64,000 nucleotides of DNA from Trichormus sp. M33_DOE_039 (GTDB lineage Bacteria > Cyanobacteriota > Cyanobacteriia > Cyanobacteriales > Nostocaceae). Of the stretch, positions 52,347 through 59,836 are shown piece by piece. The stretch lies in contig DVDT01000063.1 in assembly GCA_015296085.1 (NCBI GenBank), positions 62,001 to 126,000 on the forward strand. The letters run 5' to 3'. Every line of letters begins with the position of its first letter. The first letter of the stretch is position 1. The notes beneath the pieces were generated by a model that made no database searches, was not told the origin of the DNA, and saw nothing but the letters and a program-made list of their open reading frames with translations. Both the position numbers and the translations under genes were made by a program.

Positions 52347-52660
52347 TACTGAATAAAAATCTTAGATAGGATGCAAAATTTAATGTGTTGTAGAGACATT
52401 GCATCCGCCAGGTTTTTCAGATAAGCTTTTGCCAAGATAGTCAGCATCTAAATTCTTGGCAAAAGCTTAAAATCAAAAACAAGTATGAAATAATAGCAGA
52501 TTGAAGTAGATGCGATCGCCAAAGTCAGGGCGGAGCATCGTCGCTCATTTAAATCCTGATATCAAAAATAGTTATCGCCCAATTATCAATTTTAATGTAT
52601 CTAAAGTCACAAAAGAGGCGATATTCTACATACCCTGAAGTGAAGAGGAGAAAAAACTAG
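52347..52660. other. Convergent intergenic region
   Basis: These 314 bases lie between two convergent genes. They hold the 16-base hairpin at 52422-52469, one HIP1 site near 52512 and a GTAGAGACATTGCAT fragment of a dispersed repeat. No gene is seen. Confidence 0.45.
52422..52469. terminator. Perfect 16-base hairpin between convergent genes
   Basis: TAAGCTTTTGCCAAGA at 52422-52437 and TCTTGGCAAAAGCTTA at 52454-52469 pair fully around a 16-base loop. It could end the transcript of the 51969 gene; a T-tract is lacking on the plus side. Confidence 0.6.
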
Positions 52661-52897
52661 TTACCGTAGCTGGTGACGTTCTTCTTCTACAAAGAAGGCT
52701 TCAACGTTGTCAAACAAAGAGCATTCTTGTTCTTCGTATTCGCGTTGACGCATTTCACCAACGTAGATAAGTTCACCACGAGATTGATCCGAGATTCTTC
52801 CCCAAGCATGGCTAACGGATAATGATGGTAGATGGGAAGTGTATGTGCCATGATCGCCGGGACGGATTGTGGTGGTGTAGTCTTGCTGCGGCTTCAT
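52661..52897 (-). CDS. Small hypothetical protein
   Basis: A 78-residue hydrophilic protein starting MKPQQDYTTTIRPGDHGTYT with WGRISDQSRGELIYVGEMRQ in its middle. It ends with an acidic helix (NVEAFFVEEERHQLR). No domain is recognised. It is divergent from the small gene at 53020, with a 122-base spacer. Confidence 0.65.
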   Translation of the reverse strand: MKPQQDYTTTIRPGDHGTYTSHLPSLSVSHAWGRISDQSRGELIYVGEMRQREYEEQECSLFDNVEAFFVEEERHQLR

Positions 52898-53019
52898 AGA
52901 AATCGTGTGAGGTTGAAATTACCATATTCAGTGTATAAGCAAAATCCCACAAATAGGAAAAATCAAGTGCAATGTTTTTACGGTGATCACGTTGTGAAAA
53001 TTGATATCAAAGTTGGATC

Positions 53020-53256
53020 ATGACACAAAACATCAACTATCAAGATTTTGCATTCAAAAATTTGAAGATTGCTAATAGAGGAATCCTAAATTCTTGGGTG
53101 ATTGCGCGTTTATTACCCGATATGCAACGAATAAATGTTGCTAGCTTCCGCAGTCGTTCCCATGCTGAAAATTACTTGCAAAATATGCGTCAACTCATCC
53201 CTGATGCTCATTTTGTCATTGTTTTTGATTGTCAACCCGATGAAATGGTAAGTTAA
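53020..53256 (+). CDS. Small hypothetical protein
   Basis: A 78-residue protein starting MTQNINYQDFAFKNLKIANR, with WVIARLLPDMQRINVASFRS, a helix AENYLQNMRQLIPDAHF and a final strand VIVFDCQPDE. The strand-helix-strand order suggests a small alpha/beta fold. Function unknown. A 21-base palindrome follows at 53290-53332. Confidence 0.65.
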   Translation: MTQNINYQDFAFKNLKIANRGILNSWVIARLLPDMQRINVASFRSRSHAENYLQNMRQLIPDAHFVIVFDCQPDEMVS

Positions 53257-53289
53257 CAAAACTTAGTTTATTGGGGCATGGGTCTATTC

Positions 53290-53332
53290 AATTTTGGATT
53301 TTAGATTGTATTACAATCTAAAATCCAAAATT
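53290..53332. terminator. 21-base near-perfect palindrome downstream of a small gene
   Basis: Arms 53290-53310 and 53312-53332 are exact complements with a single-base centre; the core is TTTTAGATTG and CAATCTAAAA. It may terminate the 53020 gene. A shorter hairpin with the same TTTTAGATT core is at 58940-58972. Confidence 0.6.
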
Positions 53333-53480
53333 CTTCATTTATGACAGATGTTTTCTCTGCTTGTCTTGTTCTCTGTCGTCTACCCAGCCAAGTGATATCT
53401 CAAAATCAAATCAGATTAGTAGAACTCTTGGACTCTACAATATAGATAGTTGCAGTTATCGCCTCATTACATTCACGCTG

Positions 53481-54434
53481 ATGAACAACAAGAACAAGCC
53501 AGACTGGGCTGGTGAAAGTTTACTCTCCAATTTCGTTAATTTCTTAATTCAAAACAAACCCATTTACGGTGTGATGAAACACCAAGCAAGACAAGTCCTG
53601 ATCAAAACAGCTGAAAAAAATGGGATACCTTGGCGGAAGAATTTTGAGGCACTCCAAGCATCGGGAGCAAAACAACTTTTAGCAGCAGTGACTAACCCGC
53701 GTGTCGTTTATCCTGACTACTACAAAGTTCCTTTTCATGCTTACTCTGAGGGGAATCTATGCTGGGAAGCTGCCTTTGAAACAGAATCGGCTACCTATGC
53801 AATGGCGTTGCGGGTTTGGCCACAAGAAAATCTGACTTGGGAAGATGCTCATGCTAGACTCAGAGGCACTTTCCACGATGCTTTGGGGACATACGGCCCT
53901 CAACAAGTCAGAGATATTTTAGATATTGGTTGTTCTGTAGGTGTCTCTACTTTGGCACTACACCGTTATTACCAACAGAGGGAGAGGTATCCAGTTCGCA
54001 CGGTGGGTTTGGATTTATCACCTTATATGCTGGCTGTCGCGAGAACTAGAGATGTTAATAGTGAGATAGCTGAGTGGATTCATGGTAGAGCAGAAAATAC
54101 AGATTTACCGGATAACTCTTTTGATTTGGTAACTCTCCAGTTTGTCACCCATGAACTTCCCAGTTATGCCAGTCAAGAGATTTTCGCAGAGGCGAGAAGA
54201 TTACTCAGACCAGGCGGTTATATTGCCTTAGTTGATAATAATCCGCGATCGCCCGTCATCCAAAATTTGCCTCCTGTCCTTTTCACCCTCATGAAAAGCA
54301 CTGAGCCTTGGAGTGACCAATACTACACATTTGATATTGAAGCCACACTGCAAAAAGTTGGTTTCCTAGAACCCGTTACAGTTCCCAGCGACCCACGACA
54401 CCGGACGATTATTGCTCAGAAGCCATTGAGTTAG
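53481..54434 (+). CDS. SAM-dependent methyltransferase
   Basis: A 317-residue class I methyltransferase when read from the ATG at 53481; an upstream in-frame start at 53361 would add 40 residues that do not look like part of the fold and overlap the repeat region. The SAM-binding motif I is ILDIGCSVGVSTLAL (about 146-160), followed by VGLDLSPYMLAVAR, the motif DNSFDLVTLQFVTHELP, and AEARRLLRPGGYIALVDNNP. The N-terminal 130 residues probably shape the substrate site. The methyl acceptor is unknown. It is convergent with the CRTISO-like gene. Confidence 0.85.
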   Translation: MNNKNKPDWAGESLLSNFVNFLIQNKPIYGVMKHQARQVLIKTAEKNGIPWRKNFEALQASGAKQLLAAVTNPRVVYPDYYKVPFHAYSEGNLCWEAAFETESATYAMALRVWPQENLTWEDAHARLRGTFHDALGTYGPQQVRDILDIGCSVGVSTLALHRYYQQRERYPVRTVGLDLSPYMLAVARTRDVNSEIAEWIHGRAENTDLPDNSFDLVTLQFVTHELPSYASQEIFAEARRLLRPGGYIALVDNNPRSPVIQNLPPVLFTLMKSTEPWSDQYYTFDIEATLQKVGFLEPVTVPSDPRHRTIIAQKPLS

Positions 54435-54437
54435 GGA

Positions 54438-54465
54438 GGGGTTTAGGGGTTTAGGGGTTTAGGGG
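54438..54465. repeat. GGGGTTTA tandem repeat, potential G-quadruplex
   Basis: Four GGGG runs separated by three identical TTTA spacers (GGGG at 54438-54441, 54446-54449, 54454-54457 and 54462-54465). It starts 4 bases after the methyltransferase stop and lies just past the end of the CRTISO-like gene on the other strand. Confidence 0.85.
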
Positions 54466-54495
54466 TGTTTTTCCCAATGCCCAATGTCCGATTTC

Positions 54496-56031
54496 TCATT
54501 GCAAACCAATATCCTTGAGCATTGCTAAATGCTGACTGATAGGTGCAAGGGTATTGGCTACAATCATGCCACTGGCGGCGACTGCTGGTAAGCCGATGCC
54601 GGGAAAGGTGGAGTCGCCACAGCACATCAACCCTGGTAGGGGTGTGCTGTGTCCGGGAAATAATCCTACGGCTGCGGAAATAGCGGGGCCGTAAGTACCG
54701 CGATGGCGGCGGAGAAATCTTTCGTGGGTGAGGGGTGTACCTACTAATGTGATTTCGCAACGGGAACGAATATCAGGAATAATTCTTTCTAAAGCTTGCC
54801 ACATGACTTCGGCACGCGATCGCTTTTTCTCCTCATATTCACGGCTTCTTCTTTCCATGCCTTCCCAGGGTGCATAGGGTTCATTTCCTGGGGTGTAAAC
54901 GTGAATTACGTGTTTCCCAGGTGGTGCTAAGGACGGGTCAATAATTGAAGGAATTGATACTAAGATGACATTTTGCGGGGCAGTAATACCCAATCCCCAA
55001 TCGTTAACTACTATATAATGACAAGCTAAATCTGTAGCTAAATTTTGAGCATCAATACCAAGGTGCAGGTGCATGAAACTATCACATTCAGGTATGGCTT
55101 GGCGTTGGGTACGGAATTTTGCTGGTAATGTTGTTTCTGGTACTAGCTTCAGTGTATCCCAGACAGAGGCATTAGAAACAACAGCTCGCCGCGCCCGAAT
55201 TTCTTCACCATTACGCAGCCTCACACCTACTGCGCGTTTACCTTCTACCAAGATTTGCTCAACATGAGAGCTTAAAATTAATTTTCCACCATGTTTTTCT
55301 AGCCCTTCCACTAAGGCATTGACTAAAGCACCACTACCACCGACAGGATAATCTAGCATCACTCCTGGTTTATACCAGTCAGCAAACATAAATGCGACTT
55401 CGGCGGCGTTAGTACCCGATGCTGGAAGTCCAGAGAGGAGAAAACACAACAAGTTTAGCCAATTACGAATAAACGGGTCACGAATCACACCATTCATAAT
55501 CCGATCAAAAGACCCTGTTAATTTCAGCACATTGGTGGCGTGTTGAGCTAACAATGGCGCAAATTTACCCACAGTCAAAGCTGCACCTATATCTAAGCGT
55601 AAAGCAGCTGGAGGAAGAGCGATCGCAGCTTGAGCTAGTGGAGTCATCACTCTCTGTAACTGTCGCCACTCTTTGACGGCATCCTCTCCCCGCAGCTTAA
55701 CTAAAACCTCACAAAATTGGTCGCCTCCCACTGAAGTATTAAAATCACCTTCTGGTAAACGACAGCCCCAGGTATCGTAGTTAACACAAGGTAAATCAAC
55801 ACCAATTGCGTCTAGCACTTGTCTTAAAGGGTTAACAGAAGGACTATAAGACAAACCAGAATAGAGAGAAGGCCCTGAATCAAACTTAAACCCTTGACGC
55901 TCAAAAGCGTGTGCTGCCCCACCAGGTATAGAGTGACTTTCCAAAACAGTCACCTCCAATCCATAGCGAGCCAACAGAGCTGCACAACTCAAACCACCAA
56001 TACCGCTACCAATTACGATTACATCAGTCAT
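54496..56031 (-). CDS. CRTISO-like FAD-dependent oxidoreductase
   Basis: A 511-residue flavoprotein of the phytoene desaturase/carotenoid isomerase superfamily. The FAD motif VIVIGSGIGGLSCAALLARY is at about 4-23, then LESHSIPGGAAHAFERQGFK and FDSGPSLYSGL. YPVGGSGALVNALVEGLEKH is typical of this branch, and the C-terminus has LPGLMCCGDSTFPGIGLPAV. CrtH (CRTISO) isomerises poly-cis lycopene precursors, and this could be a paralogue with a different carotenoid or isoprenoid substrate. The start ATG lies in TAATGACT-like heptamers (56025-56048). Confidence 0.78.
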   Translation of the reverse strand: MTDVIVIGSGIGGLSCAALLARYGLEVTVLESHSIPGGAAHAFERQGFKFDSGPSLYSGLSYSPSVNPLRQVLDAIGVDLPCVNYDTWGCRLPEGDFNTSVGGDQFCEVLVKLRGEDAVKEWRQLQRVMTPLAQAAIALPPAALRLDIGAALTVGKFAPLLAQHATNVLKLTGSFDRIMNGVIRDPFIRNWLNLLCFLLSGLPASGTNAAEVAFMFADWYKPGVMLDYPVGGSGALVNALVEGLEKHGGKLILSSHVEQILVEGKRAVGVRLRNGEEIRARRAVVSNASVWDTLKLVPETTLPAKFRTQRQAIPECDSFMHLHLGIDAQNLATDLACHYIVVNDWGLGITAPQNVILVSIPSIIDPSLAPPGKHVIHVYTPGNEPYAPWEGMERRSREYEEKKRSRAEVMWQALERIIPDIRSRCEITLVGTPLTHERFLRRHRGTYGPAISAAVGLFPGHSTPLPGLMCCGDSTFPGIGLPAVAASGMIVANTLAPISQHLAMLKDIGLQ

Positions 56032-56149
56032 TAGTCATTGTCATTAGTTTGGTTTTCCCCCTGCCTCCCGCTCAGTCCCCATGCTTATAAATTTTTTGTC
56101 TATCCTAAGAATAGGGGAATTTTTTACGTAAATTGTCAGCAGGTGTCAA

Positions 56150-57340
56150 ATGCTGCAAGTAGAACAAATATTGCATGACCGTTATCAAGTCATGAAACAA
56201 TTAGGTAACAATGGTATTCGTCAAACTTGGTTAGCAAAAGATTTACAAGCTAATGATACAGAAAATTCACAAGTTGTAGTTAAGCTTTTGGCTTTTGGTG
56301 GTAGTGTGCAGTGGGAAGATTTGAAACTATTTGAGCGGGAAGCTCAAATTCTCAAACAGCTAAGTCACCCCTGTATTCCCCAATACATCGATTATTTTTG
56401 TGTAGATGACCGCAATCTTTGGTTTGGTTTAGTTCAAGAATATATTCCTGGCGAATCACTCAAAGAAAAACTCACGACTGGCAAAAGATTTAGTGAAAAG
56501 CAAGTCAAGAGAATTGCAGCTGAGGTACTCAAAATTCTGATTTATTTGCATGAGTTAAACCCTGGTGTATTGCACCGTGATATTAAGCCTAGTAATTTAA
56601 TTTTGGGTGATGATCAACATATTTATTTAGTGGATTTTGGGGCTGTTCAAGATAAGGCGGCTAAAGAAGGTGTAACTTTTACGGTTGTGGGTACTTATGG
56701 TTATGCACCTATGGAACAATATGGTGGTCGTGCTGTTCCAGCTTCAGATTTATATGCACTGGGGGCTACTCTGATTCATCTATTAACTGGTGTTTCTCCA
56801 GCAGAATTACCCCAGCAAGATTTACGGATACAATTTAGCAGCAGAGTTAACTTGAGTCCTGGTTTTGTAAAATGGGTGCAAAAATTAACAGAACCAGCAC
56901 CAGAACAACGTTTTACTAATGCTCGTCAAGCTTTAGATACACTAAAAAATGGTTTAGAAGCGAAATACTATAATTTAATTCGTCTTCCTCCTAAAGCGTT
57001 TATCAATAATTCCGGTTGTGGAATTGATAACACTTTAGAATCAGTCCCAGAGGAAATTCAAGGTTGGAATTGGGGGGCTTTTTTATTACCTTGGTTTTGG
57101 TTATGGAGTAACCAAGTGTGGGTGGGATTATTTTGTTTTGCACCCTATGTTGGTTGGGTAATGACGATCGCACTCGGTGCAAAAGGCAATGAATGGGCGT
57201 GGAAAAGTAGGCGGTGGCGGAGTATTGAACAATTTAAAGACCATCAAAAAGGGTGGGCGATCGCTGGTGTTCTCATTGGCGCACCTATCAGTATTATTTT
57301 ATGGGTGTTTGCGTTTTATACACTCCAATCGATTTTCTGA
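56150..57340 (+). CDS. Serine/threonine protein kinase with C-terminal membrane segments
   Basis: A 396-residue Hanks-type kinase. The catalytic domain (about 10-275) has K45 in VVVKLLAF, an acidic helix EREAQILKQLSHP, HRDIKPSNL with D144, and VDFGAVQ with D162. The glycine-rich loop is weak (LGNNGIRQTW). After a short linker a C-terminal region (about 300-396) holds hydrophobic segments (NWGAFLLPWFWLWSNQVWVG, and a final helix) that resemble DUF2628-like membrane parts, so the kinase is probably tethered to a membrane. Its targets are unknown. Confidence 0.88.
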   Translation: MLQVEQILHDRYQVMKQLGNNGIRQTWLAKDLQANDTENSQVVVKLLAFGGSVQWEDLKLFEREAQILKQLSHPCIPQYIDYFCVDDRNLWFGLVQEYIPGESLKEKLTTGKRFSEKQVKRIAAEVLKILIYLHELNPGVLHRDIKPSNLILGDDQHIYLVDFGAVQDKAAKEGVTFTVVGTYGYAPMEQYGGRAVPASDLYALGATLIHLLTGVSPAELPQQDLRIQFSSRVNLSPGFVKWVQKLTEPAPEQRFTNARQALDTLKNGLEAKYYNLIRLPPKAFINNSGCGIDNTLESVPEEIQGWNWGAFLLPWFWLWSNQVWVGLFCFAPYVGWVMTIALGAKGNEWAWKSRRWRSIEQFKDHQKGWAIAGVLIGAPISIILWVFAFYTLQSIF

Positions 57341-57370
57341 CATCAAAATATAGAATTTTTGTGATCATGA

Positions 57371-57410
57371 ACCCCCACTTCCTTTGAATACTTGCAAAGG
57401 AAGTGGGGGT
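57371..57410. terminator. Strong 16-base hairpin between convergent genes
   Basis: ACCCCCACTTCCTTTG at 57371-57386 and CAAAGGAAGTGGGGGT at 57395-57410 are perfect complements around an 8-base loop. It lies between the kinase stop (57340) and the PEP-CTERM stop (57468) and can end transcripts from both sides. Confidence 0.75.
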
Positions 57411-57467
57411 AAAGTCAAAAAATTACTAATTTTCTTAGTCTGTAGCCGTCATTTGAAAAGACTCACG

Positions 57468-58751
57468 TTAGAATAAGCTGTTATTCACCTGTTTGGAACG
57501 CATTTTGCGTAACTTAGCTCCGAATCCAGCCACTAAACACAAACTCAAGATAGTTGAAGGTTCTGGAACTGAGCGGGGTGATCCAATATCAGTGTCTTCA
57601 GTAATTGGGATTTGACGTAATTGTACTTGACCTGCGCCTGTAAAGGTTAATCCTGTAACAAAAGCAGTAGGGTCATTAGGATCAAGTTCTGCGGCGGGTT
57701 CAATACCCAGAATCCGGAAGCGATTTACTCCACTACCTCCAAAATTGTAGGTATCACCCCCTGTCAGAACTATTCCCGCATCCACAAAATCCTGTAATAC
57801 ATCGTCAAATGTCCACAGGTCGTACAAACCGTCTCCAATATTTTCTGGTAGCAGAACAGAGGCAAAATTAGGGCCTGAATCAACTATATAGTCGTAACCA
57901 ACAGCAACGATAGGATCAATAAATATTGGTCGATTGGGATCACCAATGTTGAAATCGAAGACAAATGCACCATCGATAACTATTGGTAATAGCGGATTTT
58001 CTGGAGTTGAACCAGGTAATTGTCCGTTACGGATGGCAAAAGACCACAAGCCAGGTACAGGATCAGTTAGATTACTGAGGTTTTGTAAGTTTAAAACTTC
58101 ATTGGTTCGAGAACCTGGAAGAGTCAAATAGTTAGTATTATCACCCGCATCAAAACCTGCCTGAGCTGGTGTTCCACCTAAACCATCCGTTCCGCCACTG
58201 GCATCTCCAGTTGTCCACTGCAACTGACCATAACGATATTCAATGTCAAAATTTCCCGCCCCTGTGTCACTTCGATTACGAAGGACTGTCTGGAAGGTAT
58301 TTGCCTTAGTGCTATTTCCAGGAAAATAGCCAACATTTTTCCAGGTAACGACAACCGTATTTGGGTTGGGAGAAGCAACATAGACTTCACCGCAAAGTTG
58401 ACAGCTAGTATCAACGTCTGCCCAATAGGGTGCGATCATTGGTTGGTTGGTAACAGGGAAAGGCTCAGGTGTAAAACTGCCTAGTGGATCTCTAAACGTG
58501 AGGTTGCCGTTATTGTTGATATAGAAAGTATTAAAAGTGTTACCGAAAAAGTTGATCTCAAATGGCAGATTTAACTCGTTTGATGAACTATCATCGTTTC
58601 TACCTAGAGCTAATTCGCCAAAACCAGCAGAACCTCCGAATCCGTCAAGAACAATACCAGCAGCTTGGGCGTTATTAGTTGTCCCAATGAACATAAATGC
58701 TGCTCCCAAAGCTCCTGCTGTAAGCTTTTTGAGGATGCTAAAAGTGGGCAT
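57468..58751 (-). CDS. Nidogen-like, PEP-CTERM extracellular protein
   Basis: A 427-residue secreted protein. A signal peptide (about 1-30, ending near AQA) is followed by a nidogen-like (NIDO) domain at about 55-215 with NLPFEINFFGNTFNTFYINN, NGNLTFRDPL, MIAPYWADVDTS and TVVVTWKNVGYFPG. A second beta-rich region (about 250-390) follows. The C-terminus is PEP-CTERM: VPEPSTILSLCLVAGFGAKL then a basic end. The pattern suggests a matrix or surface adhesive protein exported and sorted by exosortase. Confidence 0.85.
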   Translation of the reverse strand: MPTFSILKKLTAGALGAAFMFIGTTNNAQAAGIVLDGFGGSAGFGELALGRNDDSSSNELNLPFEINFFGNTFNTFYINNNGNLTFRDPLGSFTPEPFPVTNQPMIAPYWADVDTSCQLCGEVYVASPNPNTVVVTWKNVGYFPGNSTKANTFQTVLRNRSDTGAGNFDIEYRYGQLQWTTGDASGGTDGLGGTPAQAGFDAGDNTNYLTLPGSRTNEVLNLQNLSNLTDPVPGLWSFAIRNGQLPGSTPENPLLPIVIDGAFVFDFNIGDPNRPIFIDPIVAVGYDYIVDSGPNFASVLLPENIGDGLYDLWTFDDVLQDFVDAGIVLTGGDTYNFGGSGVNRFRILGIEPAAELDPNDPTAFVTGLTFTGAGQVQLRQIPITEDTDIGSPRSVPEPSTILSLCLVAGFGAKLRKMRSKQVNNSLF

Positions 58752-58939
58752 TAAACCTTAGCTCCATTCAATGTATTTGTACTGAATAGAATGCTATTGT
58801 TTTACCTCAGTAAAAACAAGAATAAATTATGAAGCCATAGTAAATATTTCAGTGTAAATACATAAATTTTGGATGATTTCCGCAGTATATCATGCTAAAA
58901 ACAGGACATCCGAAGAAGTTAAATTGGTATAACCAAGTT

Positions 58940-58972
58940 GGAATTTTAGATTGAAACCTAATCTAAAATTCC
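58940..58972. repeat. TTTTAGATT-core hairpin
   Basis: GGAATTTTAGATT and AATCTAAAATTCC form a perfect 13-base stem with loop GAAACCT. It lies downstream of the msrA gene on the minus strand and shares its core with the palindrome at 53290-53332. It probably ends the msrA transcript. Confidence 0.6.
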
Positions 58973-59005
58973 GATACCTTGCCTCCTCTGTCCCACTGCT
59001 TCTTC

Positions 59006-59683
59006 TTATCCGTTCACTTTCGATTCAATCAAACCAATAGGACAAGCTACATTTGTACCACCTAAACCACAATATCCATTAGGGTTTTTAGCTAAATACT
59101 GCTGATGATAGCCCTCTGCATAGTAAAATTCAGGAGCATCAAGAATTTCTGTGGTAATTTGTCCGTGTCCAGCACGGCTAAGGGCTTCTTGATAAGCATC
59201 CCGTGAAGCTTCTGCCAGCTTTCTTTGTTCGTCAGAATAAACGTAAATTCCAGAACGGTATTGAGTGCCAACGTCATTACCTTGGCGCATTCCTTGGGTG
59301 GGGTTATGACTTTCCCAAAAGACTTTGAGTAATTCAGCGTAACTAATCACTTTGGGGTCAAATACCACGAATACTACTTCGTTGTGTCCAGTCAAGCCAG
59401 AACATACTTCTTCGTAAGTGGGATTAGGTGTGTAACCAGCCGCATAACCTACTGCAGTGGTATAAACTCCCTCTTTTTGCCAAAACTTCCGTTCTGCACC
59501 CCAAAAACAACCTAAGCCAAACAATGCTGTTTCCATGCCTTCAGGAAAAGGTGGTTTAAGTGGGTGGTTATTGACGTAGTGGTGTGCAGGTACGGGCATA
59601 GTTTGTGTTCTTCCTGGCAAAGCCTTCTCAGCAGAGGGCATCACTAGCTTTTTGCCAAATCCAAATAATCCCATTGATTTCAA
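59006..59683 (-). CDS. msrA: Peptide-methionine (S)-S-oxide reductase MsrA
   Basis: A 225-residue MsrA, which reduces the S epimer of methionine sulfoxide. The active site is [14 protein letters not shown] with catalytic C59. [37 protein letters not shown] and [11 protein letters not shown] are conserved. Resolving cysteines may be those near the C-terminus ([15 protein letters not shown]). The first 45 residues form a leader that is not clearly a signal peptide, so the protein is probably cytoplasmic. A second start is at 59674. Confidence 0.93.
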   Translation of the reverse strand: MKSMGLFGFGKKLVMPSAEKALPGRTQTMPVPAHHYVNNHPLKPPFPEGMETALFGLGCFWGAERKFWQKEGVYTTAVGYAAGYTPNPTYEEVCSGLTGHNEVVFVVFDPKVISYAELLKVFWESHNPTQGMRQGNDVGTQYRSGIYVYSDEQRKLAEASRDAYQEALSRAGHGQITTEILDAPEFYYAEGYHQQYLAKNPNGYCGLGGTNVACPIGLIESKVNG

Positions 59684-59810
59684 CTCTGATTTTTTATAGA
59701 TATTTTTACTTTACTTAATATTTTAGTAGTTCTGCTGACAAGATAGGAGGCAGGAAGCAGAAGGACAAGACTCTCCTCTTGAGTCTAATGTATTTTCCAT
59801 AAACGCCCGT

Positions 59811-59836
59811 ACCCTTACACCCTTATACCCTTAAAC
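59811..59836. repeat. ACCCTTA-type tandem repeat at the 3' end of the P-loop gene
   Basis: ACCCTTAC, ACCCTTAT and ACCCTTAA steps touch the stop codon of the minus-strand gene at 59831. It is related to the array at the end of cimA. Confidence 0.55.

Noticed and set aside
53361-53480. 40-residue N-terminal extension of the methyltransferase
   Set aside because: It is polar and Ser-rich, lies next to a palindrome, and the ATG at 53481 gives a protein starting at the first structured helix.
54443-54760. Minus-strand 105-codon frame rich in Arg, His and Ser
   Set aside because: It is an alternative frame within the CRTISO-like gene, and its low-complexity composition comes from that gene's GC-rich end.
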